Below, in pieces: positions 54,374 through 63,198 of a DNA stretch of 64,000 nt (position 1 is the stretch's first letter; each line of letters begins with the position of its first letter). Both the position numbers and the translations under genes were made by a program. The notes under the pieces were generated by a model. It made no database searches. It was not told where the DNA came from and worked only from the letters and a program-made list of their open reading frames with translations. The stretch lies in contig NZ_JAOTBE010000012.1 of the NCBI RefSeq assembly GCF_026162645.1, forward strand, positions 1-64,000. The letters run 5' to 3'. The DNA is from Paracoccus rhizosphaerae (GTDB lineage: Bacteria > Pseudomonadota > Alphaproteobacteria > Rhodobacterales > Rhodobacteraceae).

Positions 54374-55231
54374 TCAGGTAGTGGTCGGAACAGGGTGAAG
54401 GTTACGGCGATAGTGAGTGGTGCCCGCCACGTCGAAGCAGGCGCTTGCGGGGCCGTCGAGGCGTTCGGAATGCCCGATATAGAGGGAGCCGCCGGGTTCG
54501 ATCGCGCCCGCGAAGCGCGACCAAAGGCGCCTCCGCGACGGACCGTCGAAATAAATCGCGGCATTGCGGCAGAAGATCACGTCGAACCGTCCCGAGAAGG
54601 GCCAGTCTCCGTGAAGGTTCAGTTCCGCGAACCGCATGATGCCCCTGATCTCGGCGCTGGCCTCGACGCCCGCCTGCGTGGCATGGAAGTGGCGCTTCAC
54701 CTGCGCCGGGGCGACGGGCTTGAGGGCCTCTCCCGAGAAGACGCCGCGTTCGGCCCTGTCCACCATCTCGGGGTCGATATCGGTCGCCAGGATCAGCGCG
54801 TCGTGACGGGCGGCATCGGGCATGACCTCCAGAAGCGTCAGGGCGATGGAATAGGCCTCCTCGCCCGAGGAGCAGGCGGCGGACCAGATCCGCAGTTTGC
54901 GGCCGCGCCGGACCTGTTCGACCAGCGGCGGCAGGATGGCGCGGGCTAGGGATTGGAAGTGGTGGTTCTCTCGGAAGAAGGCCGTGACGTTGGTGGTGAT
55001 CGCCGACAGCAGGTGACGCCGTTCGTCCGGGCCGTCGCGGCTGTCCAGCCGTTGACAATAGGCGCCATAGTCCGGCAGCGACAGCGCGCGCAGCCTGCGG
55101 TTCAGGCGGGCCATCAGCAGGCTGCGCTTGGCCTCGGACAGGATGATCCCGCTGTCCTCGTAGACCAGGCCCGCAATCTTGCGGAACTGGACGTCGCTCA
55201 GCTGGGGGCCGGGGGCAGAGGGCGTGCTCAA
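54374..55231 (-). CDS. cheR: Chemotaxis protein methyltransferase CheR
   Basis: 285 residues. CheR methylates glutamates of chemoreceptors using S-adenosylmethionine. The N-terminal helical domain (about 10-80) has TTNVTAFFRENHHF, and the catalytic domain has LRIWSAACSSGEEAYSIA, ATDIDPEMVD, FDVIFCRNAAIYF and LYIGHSERL. The start is a TTG at 55231 whose TTGA overlaps the cheW stop; no ATG occurs before residue 40, so the TTG is needed to keep the family N-terminus. Confidence 0.94.
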   Translation of the reverse strand: MSTPSAPGPQLSDVQFRKIAGLVYEDSGIILSEAKRSLLMARLNRRLRALSLPDYGAYCQRLDSRDGPDERRHLLSAITTNVTAFFRENHHFQSLARAILPPLVEQVRRGRKLRIWSAACSSGEEAYSIALTLLEVMPDAARHDALILATDIDPEMVDRAERGVFSGEALKPVAPAQVKRHFHATQAGVEASAEIRGIMRFAELNLHGDWPFSGRFDVIFCRNAAIYFDGPSRRRLWSRFAGAIEPGGSLYIGHSERLDGPASACFDVAGTTHYRRNLHPVPTTT

Positions 55232-55698
55232 GCGTCGGCTCCGTGCGGGACGGGCAGCAGCTGCGCCAGGTCGATCTTGCGCAGGATGCGGCCATCCTCC
55301 AGCGTGATCATGCCGGTGATGAATTCCCGCGCCGGGTTCGAGGCGATGTCGGGAACGCCTTGGATGTGATCCTCGTCAATGGTGAGGATGTCCGAGACGA
55401 GATCCGCCAGAAGCCCGACCACGCGGCCGGCATGCATCGCAATGATGACTACGTGGCGTTGCGACGGCGTCGCTGAGCCGAACCCCAGCCGCGCGGACAG
55501 ATCGACGACCGTGACGACCGATCCGCGCAGGTTGATCACGCCCTTCACGTATCCCGGGGCATGCGGCAGCATGGTGGTGGGCGTCCAGCCGCGGATCTCG
55601 CGGACGAGGCCGATGTCAATGCAGAAGTCCTGATCGGCAAGCTTGAACGCGACGACGTCGCTTTGTCCGATGGCATTGGAAGAGATGGCTTGCAGCAT
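55228..55698 (-). CDS. cheW: Chemotaxis coupling protein CheW
   Basis: 156 residues, one CheW domain with two SH3-like lobes. DFCIDIGLVREIRGW, PHAPGYVKGVINLRGSVVTVVDL and VGLLADLVSDILTI are typical. It bridges receptors and CheA. It begins three bases downstream of cheA and overlaps cheR by four bases. Confidence 0.95.
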   Translation of the reverse strand: MLQAISSNAIGQSDVVAFKLADQDFCIDIGLVREIRGWTPTTMLPHAPGYVKGVINLRGSVVTVVDLSARLGFGSATPSQRHVVIIAMHAGRVVGLLADLVSDILTIDEDHIQGVPDIASNPAREFITGMITLEDGRILRKIDLAQLLPVPHGADA

Positions 55699-55701
55699 GT
55701 G

Positions 55702-57798
55702 TCACCCGTTTGAGGCCATGGCAGCCATGTGGCGGCCGTGGTCGTTTGACAAAGACAGAATAATTTCCTCGGGATCGATGATCAGTGCGATCTTGCCGTC
55801 GCCGAGGATGGTGGCGGCCGAGACGCCGGGAACGCGGCCATAGTTCTGCTCTAGGCTCTTGATGACGACCTGGCGCTGGTCAAAGATGCCGTCCACGCGG
55901 AAGGCGGCGCGCTTTCTACTGTCGCTTTCCACCACGATCAGGACTCCACCCTCCTTCTCGGCCTCGTCAAGCCCGAAGGTCTGGCAGAGGTCGATGATCG
56001 GGATCAGGTCCCCGCGGTTGGCCAGCAATTGCGAATCCTTGCCCACGCCGTGCAGCATCGAGCGGTCAGGCTGCAACGTCTCTTGAACCGCAGTGATGGG
56101 CAGCACCATCGTCTGGCCCCCCAGCTGGATCAGCATGCCTTCCAGAACCGCCAGCGTCAGGGGCAGCGCGATCGAGAAGGTCGTGCCCTTGCCCTCGACC
56201 GAATCGATCATCACCCGGCCGCCAAGCGCCATAATCTCGCGGCGCACCACGTCGAGCCCCACGCCGCGCCCCGACAGCGCCGAGACCTCATCCTTCGACG
56301 AGAAGCCCGGCAGGAACAGCAGCTGGTCGATTTCCGATGGCGTCAGGTTGCTGCCGGGCGCGATCAGCCCCTTGTCCTCGGCAATCTGGCGAACCTTCGG
56401 ACGATTGATCCCGCCCCCGTCGTCCGAGACCTCGATCTGCACGCGGCCGGAGCGATGCGCAGCCGAGAGGGTGATGGTGCCTTCCTGCGGCTTGCCGCGC
56501 CTCTGGCGGGTCAGCGCATCTTCCAGCCCGTGATCGACCGAGTTGCGGATCATGTGGGTCAGCGGATCGACCAGCCGCTCGATCATCGTCTTGTCAACTT
56601 CGGTCTGCTCGCCGATGGTGACCAGGCGGACCGGCTTGCCGGTGGCGTCCGCCGCCTCTCGCAGGATGCGGTGCATGCGCTGGAAGACCAGCTTCAGCGG
56701 CTGGGCCCGGATCGCCATGACGCTTTCCTGGATATCGCCCGCCAGCTGCCGAATCGAATCAAGACCGGCGACGACGTCGGGCGATTCGTGCAGCCCCGCG
56801 GTCTGGATCACCTGGGACAGCATGGCCTCCTTGATGACCAGTTCGCCGATCATGTTCATCAGCCGGTCGACGCGGTCCAGGCCCACGCGGATCGTGGCGC
56901 CCTGCGCAGGCTCGGTCACGGCGCCCGAGGGTCGCGCCGCTGGTGGGGCAACAACGGGCGGCACTTCGGCAACGGGTGCCTGCGGGGCCGAAGTGGGCGA
57001 GGGCGGCGTGTCCATGACCGGATCAGCCATCGGCAGCTGCGCCATCACGGGCTGTTCTTCCTCGATCCGGCTGATCGAAAGCCGGCAGCAATCGTCGACG
57101 AATTCGAAGACGGAACGGACGTCGAGTTCGGATACCGCACCGGAGATGCGGACGGTCCAACCCAGTTGGGGCCGTTCCAGGGCCCAGTCTTCCAGCCGCG
57201 GCACTGCATCGACGTTCAGTTCGACCGTCGCGTCGCCCAGCTTGCGCAGGGCCGCCAGCAGCGCCAGCGGATCGTTGCCAGACCGGTACAGCTCGAAATT
57301 CGGCGTCATCCGGACGATAATGCCTTCTTCGGCGGTCGGAGCCGGGGTCGGTGCGTCGCCGAAGTCGAGCACGATCGGCGTGAATTCGAACGACGTATCC
57401 GCCACCGGATCGTCATCCTCAATCAGCGCGTCAAGCTCGGCCAGAAGGCCGTCGACATGCGCCTGATCGGGCTCCGCCGACTGACGTGCGGACATCACCA
57501 AGTCGGACAGGCAGTCGGACGAACGGTGCAGAAGAGCAATGATCTGGGGCGGCGTGTCCATCCGGTCGGATCGGATCAAGTCCAGAAGCGTCTCGAACCG
57601 GTGTGCGAATGTCACAAGGGTCGTCAGGGCAAAGGCTGCGGCGCCGCCCTTGATCGAATGCACCGCGCGGAAGACGGCATGCACCGTCTCCTTGTCGAAG
57701 TCGGGATCCTCCATTTTCCGCAGGCCGTTGGCCAGGCCTTCCAGAAGTTCGTCGCATTCGACGAAGAACATCTCGCGGAATTCGTCCATCTCGTCCAT
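55702..57798 (-). CDS. cheA: Chemotaxis histidine kinase CheA
   Basis: 698 residues. The P1 phosphotransfer domain carries H47 (AVHSIKGGAAAF). A P2-like region spans about 150-255, followed by a Pro/Ala linker. The P3 dimerisation helix begins near IRVGLDRVDRLMNMIGELVI. The P4 ATPase has DPLTHMIRNSVDHGLE, SDDGGGINR and GRGVGLDVV, and P5 is a CheW-like domain with GTTFSIALPLTLAVLEGM. It phosphorylates the two CheY proteins. CheB here lacks a normal acceptor. Confidence 0.96.
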   Translation of the reverse strand: MDEMDEFREMFFVECDELLEGLANGLRKMEDPDFDKETVHAVFRAVHSIKGGAAAFALTTLVTFAHRFETLLDLIRSDRMDTPPQIIALLHRSSDCLSDLVMSARQSAEPDQAHVDGLLAELDALIEDDDPVADTSFEFTPIVLDFGDAPTPAPTAEEGIIVRMTPNFELYRSGNDPLALLAALRKLGDATVELNVDAVPRLEDWALERPQLGWTVRISGAVSELDVRSVFEFVDDCCRLSISRIEEEQPVMAQLPMADPVMDTPPSPTSAPQAPVAEVPPVVAPPAARPSGAVTEPAQGATIRVGLDRVDRLMNMIGELVIKEAMLSQVIQTAGLHESPDVVAGLDSIRQLAGDIQESVMAIRAQPLKLVFQRMHRILREAADATGKPVRLVTIGEQTEVDKTMIERLVDPLTHMIRNSVDHGLEDALTRQRRGKPQEGTITLSAAHRSGRVQIEVSDDGGGINRPKVRQIAEDKGLIAPGSNLTPSEIDQLLFLPGFSSKDEVSALSGRGVGLDVVRREIMALGGRVMIDSVEGKGTTFSIALPLTLAVLEGMLIQLGGQTMVLPITAVQETLQPDRSMLHGVGKDSQLLANRGDLIPIIDLCQTFGLDEAEKEGGVLIVVESDSRKRAAFRVDGIFDQRQVVIKSLEQNYGRVPGVSAATILGDGKIALIIDPEEIILSLSNDHGRHMAAMASNG

Positions 57799-57799
57799 C

Positions 57800-58168
57800 T
57801 CAGCGCCCCAGCACCTTGTCGATGACGGCGATCAGGCGCGCGTCCTCGAAGGGTTTCACGATCCAGCCGGTAGCCCCGGCGCTACGAGCGCGGGCCTTCA
57901 GGTCGGCGCCACTTTCGGTGGTCAAGACCAGGATCGGCACCTCGGCATGGGTGCCGGTCGAACGGACACTTTCGATCAGACCAAAGCCGTCCATGCGGGG
58001 CATGTTGATGTCGGTGATGATCAGGTGAGGGTCGGCTTCGGACAATGCGCCCACGCCTTCCACGCCGTCAGAGGCCAAGAAGACCTCGAAACCGGCGTTG
58101 CGCAGGGCCTTCGAGACCAGCGCGCGGATTGTGGGCGAATCGTCGACCGCCAGGATGCGGGTGGTCAT
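57800..58168 (-). CDS. cheY: Chemotaxis response regulator CheY1
   Basis: 122-residue receiver domain with D9/D10 (VDDS), phospho-acceptor D53 (ITDINMPRMDG), TTES and K105 (VKPF). In S. meliloti the CheY encoded directly before cheA (CheY1) is a phosphate sink that drains phosphate returned from CheY2-P; this gene holds the same position. Its ATG overlaps the STAS-protein stop by four bases. Confidence 0.9.
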   Translation of the reverse strand: MTTRILAVDDSPTIRALVSKALRNAGFEVFLASDGVEGVGALSEADPHLIITDINMPRMDGFGLIESVRSTGTHAEVPILVLTTESGADLKARARSAGATGWIVKPFEDARLIAVIDKVLGR

Positions 58169-58449
58169 GCAGGGGCCTCTGCTTGCAAGAGATCCAGGGA
58201 GGCGCCGAAATCGTCGAGCGTCGCGAGGAATGCCGCCGAAGGATTGCGGACCTGCAGGCTGCGCCCGTCGGCCAGCCACTGCTTTCGCGCGGCCACCAGA
58301 AGCTCGACCGCGGGAACACCGATCCGCGACACCGACGCGGCATCCAGGACGGCATCCTTGCCGCGGTGGTCAATCAGCGTCTGCGCGAACAGCGCGACGG
58401 CCTTGCGGTCGAATGTCTCTGGCAGGGGCAGGGCGTGCATGTGATCCAT
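58165..58449 (-). CDS. cheS: STAS-domain protein heading the che operon, CheS-like
   Basis: 94 residues. LDAASVSRIGVPAVELLVAAR (35-55) and the flanking strands fit a small STAS domain. In S. meliloti the STAS-like CheS is encoded immediately before cheY1-cheA, binds CheA and speeds loss of phosphate from the sink CheY1. Size, fold and position agree, so a CheS role is likely but not proven. The start is 58449 or the in-frame ATG at 58440; neither has a strong ribosome binding site. It is the first gene of the leftward operon and diverges from cheB. Confidence 0.72.
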   Translation of the reverse strand: MDHMHALPLPETFDRKAVALFAQTLIDHRGKDAVLDAASVSRIGVPAVELLVAARKQWLADGRSLQVRNPSAAFLATLDDFGASLDLLQAEAPA

Positions 58450-58603
58450 CTCGTTACGGTAATCGGCACCCCATCGGTAGCATCCGAACCTTAACGAAGC
58501 GTTCCGCGCGAACTTAAAATGCCATTGATCCGGACCGGCTGCGGGAAAGGAATTCTTCACCTTTTCCGTCGCATCGTCGCAGGACATTGTCCGGAGAGTG
58601 CAC

Positions 58604-59569
58604 GTGCCGAAAGCGATCCTGCTCATTGCCGATCCCAACGCCGCGCGGCGCATGGCCATCCGCCGTTGCTGCGAAGCCGGAGGCAACGTCGCCGCGCTGC
58701 CGGCCGCGACCCTGGGCGAGGCTTACGTGCTGATCGAGAAGCATCTTCCACGGCGCGTGGCCATCGCCTCGGAGTTGGCCGACATGCCCGAGTTCGAGAT
58801 GCTGTCGGACATGCTGGCGATGATCGAGGCGGATGTCGTGATCTTCAAGGAAGGGCAGGGCGGGACGAACCTGGACAGCGCGGCCGAGCGCCTGGCGGCG
58901 ACGCTGATTCGCGACCTGGGTGGCTGGCCGGCCGTCACCCCCCGCGGGCCATCCGTCTCGCCTGCCACGACAGCTCCGTTTGATTCGGTGATCCTGATCG
59001 GGGCGTCGACAGGCGGCATCACTGCGCTCGAGGCCGTGCTGGGGACGTTCCCCGACGATTGCCCGCCGACGCTGGTGGTCCAGCACATCCGCCCGGGCTT
59101 CGCCGAGGGGCTTGTGCGACGGCTTGACCAGCTGCTGGCGCCGACGGTCGTGGCCGCGCTCGACGCCACGCCGCTCCGCCGTGGCACTATTTATCTGGCG
59201 GCGGCGCCGGACCAGCATCTTACGGTCGAACTGCGCGGCGGCGTCCGGACGCGGCTGTTGGCGGGACCTGCAGTCTCGGGGCACCGGCCCTCGGTCGATG
59301 TGCTCTTCTCCGAGGCCGCTGCGCTTGCCGGGCGGATCGAACTGCGGGCCGCGATCCTGACGGGAATGGGCGCCGATGGGGCAGAAGGCATGTGTCGCCT
59401 GCGCCGCGCAGGCGCCGCCACCATTGCGCAGGATCGCGAGACCTCGGTCGTCTGGGGCATGCCGCGGATGGCCGTCGAGATGGGCGGCGCGGCAGAGGTC
59501 CTGCCCCTTGGCCGGATCGGAGCGGCGCTTCTGGGGCGCGAGACAACCCCCGCGAGGTTCGCGTCATGA
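58604..59569 (+). CDS. cheB: Chemotaxis methylesterase CheB with degenerate receiver domain
   Basis: 321 residues. The C-terminal methylesterase/deamidase domain is complete: S135 (GASTGG), H161 (VVQHI), D258 (TGMGADGA). The N-terminal receiver is degraded. The usual DD pair is reduced to a single aspartate (D10, in LLIAD), and the phospho-acceptor strand reads VAIASELADM, with Ser where Asp is expected. CheA control by phosphorylation is thus doubtful. The GTG at 58604 is preferred to a GTG at 58598 because CCGGAGA is correctly spaced only for the former. It overlaps cheD as ATGA. Confidence 0.93.
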   Translation: MPKAILLIADPNAARRMAIRRCCEAGGNVAALPAATLGEAYVLIEKHLPRRVAIASELADMPEFEMLSDMLAMIEADVVIFKEGQGGTNLDSAAERLAATLIRDLGGWPAVTPRGPSVSPATTAPFDSVILIGASTGGITALEAVLGTFPDDCPPTLVVQHIRPGFAEGLVRRLDQLLAPTVVAALDATPLRRGTIYLAAAPDQHLTVELRGGVRTRLLAGPAVSGHRPSVDVLFSEAAALAGRIELRAAILTGMGADGAEGMCRLRRAGAATIAQDRETSVVWGMPRMAVEMGGAAEVLPLGRIGAALLGRETTPARFAS

Positions 59570-60087
59570 CGCGGATAGACGCCGCCAAGGTCATCCACGT
59601 CATCCAGGGTGAACACGCGATCCACGACGACCCTGACATGGTCATCACCACTGTCCTCGGGTCCTGTGTGTCGGCCTGCATCGCCGATCCGGAGCGCGGT
59701 ATCGGCGGGATGAACCACTTCCTTCTGCCCGATTCGGGGCCTGGTGGTTCCGACATCCGCTATGCGGCGGCGGCGATGGAGGTGCTTGTGAACGGCCTCC
59801 TAAGGCGCGGCGCCGCGCGCGGACGGCTGCGGGCGAAGCTGTTTGGTGGCGCACGCATGATGGCGGGGCTGCCTGATATCGGACAGCGCAACGCCGACGC
59901 GGCCCGCCGCTTCCTGATGGACGAAGGGATCCCGCTGATCGGCAGCGATCTCTGCGGCACGCAGGCCAGGCGCATCCGGTTCTGGCCGGTCAACGGGCGC
60001 GTGCAGATGCACCTGCTTGGCGAAGCGCGCCTGGCCGAGCGGGAACAGCCGATGCGTCCGCGCGGCGGCGATGTCGAGCTGTTCTGA
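59566..60087 (+). CDS. cheD: Chemoreceptor glutamine deamidase CheD
   Basis: 173 residues. The catalytic cysteine is C34 (TVLGSCVSACI) and the histidine H51 (GGMNHFLLP), with the KLFGGARMM stretch. CheD deamidates receptor glutamines and so tunes receptor activity. It overlaps cheB by four bases. Grouping cheB and cheD in a divergent pair puts the two receptor-deamidating enzymes together. Confidence 0.95.
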   Translation: MTRIDAAKVIHVIQGEHAIHDDPDMVITTVLGSCVSACIADPERGIGGMNHFLLPDSGPGGSDIRYAAAAMEVLVNGLLRRGAARGRLRAKLFGGARMMAGLPDIGQRNADAARRFLMDEGIPLIGSDLCGTQARRIRFWPVNGRVQMHLLGEARLAEREQPMRPRGGDVELF

Positions 60088-60138
60088 CGTTCCCTCTGCG
60101 CCGGGATGTGATGCATCTGCTGCGGTCAGGCAGCGCCG

Positions 60139-61161
60139 TCAGGGCTGGATCATCGCGCCTTGCCATTCGGCAAGCAGCCCTGCACGGCGCAACCGGTCGT
60201 GATAGACGAGAAGGCCCGCATCCAACCGGATCGGTCGAAGATGCGGCGATGGCGGCGGCCCGGTTCCGGGCACCAGCGCCACGCCCGCGCCGGTGGCGAA
60301 GGTCCGCTGCGACGTATCCGACAGAAGATGAGACAGCAGCAGCGTTGCACCCTCGGGGTCAGGGGCATCGACCGGGACCAGCGCAGAGCGCAGGATCGCG
60401 AATGTGTAGTCGTCGAATGCCAGCTGCACCAGATCGGGATCGTCGGGCCGGAAGCGGGCGGCATAGCTGGCCACCACGTTGTAGGCGATGGCGATCCGGC
60501 CCGCGCGCAGTTCGCCGATCATCTCTTCCGAACAGCAGTAGAGCTGCGCGTCGAGGCGCCCCATGACCTCGGCCAGCCGCCAGAACCCGTCCGAGACCTG
60601 ATCGTCCTGTGCGACCAGGAAATAGCCGACGCCCGACTCTTCGGGGTCATAGGTGGCGACGCGGCCTTGGAAGCGGCCCGGATTCTCTCGCAGGACGGCG
60701 ATCAGGTCGCGGCGCGTCCGCGGCAGGGGCAAGCCGCGAAGTGCCTGGCGCGAAGCCAGCGTCACCACGGGTTCAAGCGCGATGCCCCACAGCATGTCGC
60801 GCCACCGGGCCCAGGGCGGCAGCCGCTCGGCCGCGGGCGCCACCGATCTGGCGAAGCCATCGTTGGCCAGCTTCATCTGCAGGTCCATGGCCGAACTGAT
60901 CACCAGGTCGAAGCGCGCGTCCTCGTGCCGGATCGCCGCATCGATCTCGGTTGATGCGGCCTGCAGGTAGCGCACCTTGCGGCCGGGATTGCCCTGGACA
61001 AAATCCTCCAGAACGGGCGCGATGGCGGCAAGGTCGGTCGTCGACAGCACCGAGATCTCGTCGCCGTCGGCCGCGCCGAAGACACGCTCGGCCTCGACCT
61101 CCAGCGCGGCGGCCGGCGCCGCCCACAGCATCAGCGCAACGGCAACTTCAGCAAGGCGCAT
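60139..61161 (-). CDS. Periplasmic solute-binding protein linked to the TctDE-type system
   Basis: 340 residues. A signal peptide (MRLAEVAVALMLWAAPAAAL) is followed by a type II periplasmic binding fold resembling iron/ABC-type binding proteins (ISVLSTTDLAAIAPVLEDF at about 36-54, YDPEESGVGYFL and YNVVASYA later). No permease or ATPase gene is adjacent. It overlaps the histidine kinase gene by 31 bases, so it may serve as a ligand-sensing accessory of that kinase rather than a transporter part. The ligand is unknown. Confidence 0.75.
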   Translation of the reverse strand: MRLAEVAVALMLWAAPAAALEVEAERVFGAADGDEISVLSTTDLAAIAPVLEDFVQGNPGRKVRYLQAASTEIDAAIRHEDARFDLVISSAMDLQMKLANDGFARSVAPAAERLPPWARWRDMLWGIALEPVVTLASRQALRGLPLPRTRRDLIAVLRENPGRFQGRVATYDPEESGVGYFLVAQDDQVSDGFWRLAEVMGRLDAQLYCCSEEMIGELRAGRIAIAYNVVASYAARFRPDDPDLVQLAFDDYTFAILRSALVPVDAPDPEGATLLLSHLLSDTSQRTFATGAGVALVPGTGPPPSPHLRPIRLDAGLLVYHDRLRRAGLLAEWQGAMIQP

Positions 61162-62528
61162 GTGCCCTCCGTCTTGCGGTTCGACAGCGCGAAGCGGCCG
61201 CGATGCGCCGAGGCCACCTCGGTGACGATGGTCAGTCCCAGGCCCGACCCGCTTGTGTCGCCCACATTGGCGCCGCGCCGGAACCGGCCTGCCAGCGTCG
61301 CCGGATCGTCCGACAGGCCGCGCCCGTCGTCAAGCACCGCAACGGCCGCGAAGCCGTCGCTGCGGGTCAGCTCAACCTCGATCAGCCCGTCGGGGGCTGC
61401 GTACTTGACCGCGTTGTCGAGGATGTTGCGCAAGGCGATCTCCAGCATCCGTTCATCGCCCTCAATGGGGCAGGGCAGGTCGGTGCCGCGTTCGACGATA
61501 CGGATGTCGCGCATGTCGGCCAGCGGGCGGATCGCCCGGACGACCGCCTTGACGAGGGCGGACATGTCCAGCGACGCCGCCGCGAACTGGTCTGTCCGAT
61601 AGAGGACCATCGCGTGATCAAGGATCTGGTTGGCCGAGCGGCTGCTTTCTCCAATCGCCCGCACCATGCGGCGCAGGCGCAGGCGAGTGGCGGGATCGGT
61701 GGTCTCGGACAGGGCCAGTTCGGCCTCGGTCCGGACCAGCGACAGGGGGGTGCGGATGCGGTGGGCGGCCTCGAAGATGAACGTCTCGGCCAGGTCCAGC
61801 GCCGCGCGCAGCCGGCCGATCAGCCCGTTCAGCGCCCGCAGCAACGGGGCCAGTTCCTTGGGTGTATGGTGGCGGACGGGGCGCAGGTCACGCGGACCGC
61901 GACGGCCGACCACCTCGGCCAGGCTGCGGATCGGTGACAGCACCGCCTGCGCAGCCAACAGGGCGACCGGCAGCGCCAGCACCAGAAAGGCCAGCGCCGC
62001 CCATGCCGCGCTGCGGGCCGTTTCCCGGGCGATCGCGGCTTGGCCAAGACGGGTCTGGCCCAAGCTGACCAGCACCGGCTCGGACCGGTTGTCGACCAGC
62101 ATCTGCCGCATGACGGCGGCCAGCCGCAGATCGGCCCCGCGATAGTCGGCGTTCCAGAAGACCGGCTGCATGTCGTCCGGCTGACGGGCGGGCTGGGGCA
62201 GGTCGTCGTATCCGGTCAACATCCGCCCGCCGACCGTCATCGCATAGAAGACCCGCTCTTCCCCCATGGCGCCCAGCATCGAGAACGTGGCATAGGGCAG
62301 CTCCAGCTCCAGCCCTTCATCGACGCTGCGGATGCCTTCGGCGATGGCAGTGACGGCGGCCCCCAGGACTGCGTCCTGCGACGCGCGTGACGCCCGGTCG
62401 GCCACCCAGCCCACCGTCACGAACAGACCGATGACCAGCAGCGCCGAGAGGGTCAGGAACTGCCACACCAGCCGTCGGCGCAGCGACACCGTGCGCGATG
62501 GGTCCAGCAGCCGTGTCAGCGCCATCAT
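61131..62528 (-). CDS. tctE: Sensor histidine kinase (TctE-like)
   Basis: 465 residues. Two membrane helices (about 22-41 and 175-198) flank a periplasmic domain of about 130 residues, followed by a HAMP-like linker, a HisKA domain with H256 (FEAAHRIRTPLS) and an ATPase domain (RNILDNAVKYA, DDGRGL, GSGLGLTIV). TctE-type kinases sense tricarboxylates and induce TctCBA transporters. Gene context with a divergent TctC-type protein supports this; the actual ligand is not shown. The start is 62528 or the adjacent ATG at 62525; both overlap the regulator's stop. Confidence 0.85.
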   Translation of the reverse strand: MMALTRLLDPSRTVSLRRRLVWQFLTLSALLVIGLFVTVGWVADRASRASQDAVLGAAVTAIAEGIRSVDEGLELELPYATFSMLGAMGEERVFYAMTVGGRMLTGYDDLPQPARQPDDMQPVFWNADYRGADLRLAAVMRQMLVDNRSEPVLVSLGQTRLGQAAIARETARSAAWAALAFLVLALPVALLAAQAVLSPIRSLAEVVGRRGPRDLRPVRHHTPKELAPLLRALNGLIGRLRAALDLAETFIFEAAHRIRTPLSLVRTEAELALSETTDPATRLRLRRMVRAIGESSRSANQILDHAMVLYRTDQFAAASLDMSALVKAVVRAIRPLADMRDIRIVERGTDLPCPIEGDERMLEIALRNILDNAVKYAAPDGLIEVELTRSDGFAAVAVLDDGRGLSDDPATLAGRFRRGANVGDTSGSGLGLTIVTEVASAHRGRFALSNRKTEGTCALLKLPLR

Positions 62529-63190
62529 TCCGGGATCAGCCGATAGCCGACGCCACGCAGTGTCTCCAACCGTGCGCCCGACCCTTCCAGCTTGCGGCGA
62601 AGGCGGCCGACATAGACTTCGATCGCATTGTCACTGACCTCTTCGTCGAAGGAAAACAGCCGGTCGATCAGGTGCGCCTTGGAATAGGCCTGCCCCGGCC
62701 GAGACAGCAGGATTTCCAGCAGGCGCAGTTCGCGTGCGCGCAGTTCGCGTACCTCGCCCGCGACAGTCAACGTGGCGGCCAGCGAATCGAAGACGAAACC
62801 CGCGAAATGGCGGCGGCTGTCGATGGCGCCGTCCCGACGGCGCAGGACCGCCCGGCAGCGGGCCTGCAGTTCGGCAAAGTCGAAGGGCTTAGTGATGTAG
62901 TCGTCGGCGCCCTGGTCAAGCGTGCTGACCCGGTCACTGACCGAGGCGCTGGCCGTCATCATGATGACGGGCGTGTCCCGCCGCGCCGCGCGTTCGCGCA
63001 CCAGAAAGTCGCGCCCGTCGCCGTCCGGCAGGGAAATGTCCAGCAGGATCAGGTCGTAGGGAACGGTTTCCAGAAAGTGTCGTGCATCGGCCAGCGTCGG
63101 CGCATGGTCCACCCCGTGACCCTCCATCGCCAGCCGCGAAGCAACGGCGCGGGCCAGCTCGTCGCTGTCCTCGACCAGAAGAAAACGCAT
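62525..63190 (-). CDS. tctD: OmpR-family response regulator (TctD-like)
   Basis: 221 residues. The receiver domain has E7/D8, phospho-acceptor D51 (LLLDISLPDGDG) and a KPF lysine. A winged-helix DNA-binding domain follows (LRARELRLLEILLSRPGQ, VYVGRLRRKLEG). It is the first gene of the leftward regulator-kinase-binding protein operon and diverges from the TctC-like gene, which it probably controls. Confidence 0.9.
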   Translation of the reverse strand: MRFLLVEDSDELARAVASRLAMEGHGVDHAPTLADARHFLETVPYDLILLDISLPDGDGRDFLVRERAARRDTPVIMMTASASVSDRVSTLDQGADDYITKPFDFAELQARCRAVLRRRDGAIDSRRHFAGFVFDSLAATLTVAGEVRELRARELRLLEILLSRPGQAYSKAHLIDRLFSFDEEVSDNAIEVYVGRLRRKLEGSGARLETLRGVGYRLIPE

Positions 63191-63198
63191 CCGCTCAA

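Noticed and set aside
58486..58520. TTAA pair between the STAS-protein gene and cheB as a CtrA site
   Set aside because: The two TTAA elements are too far apart for the TTAA-N7-TTAA CtrA consensus.
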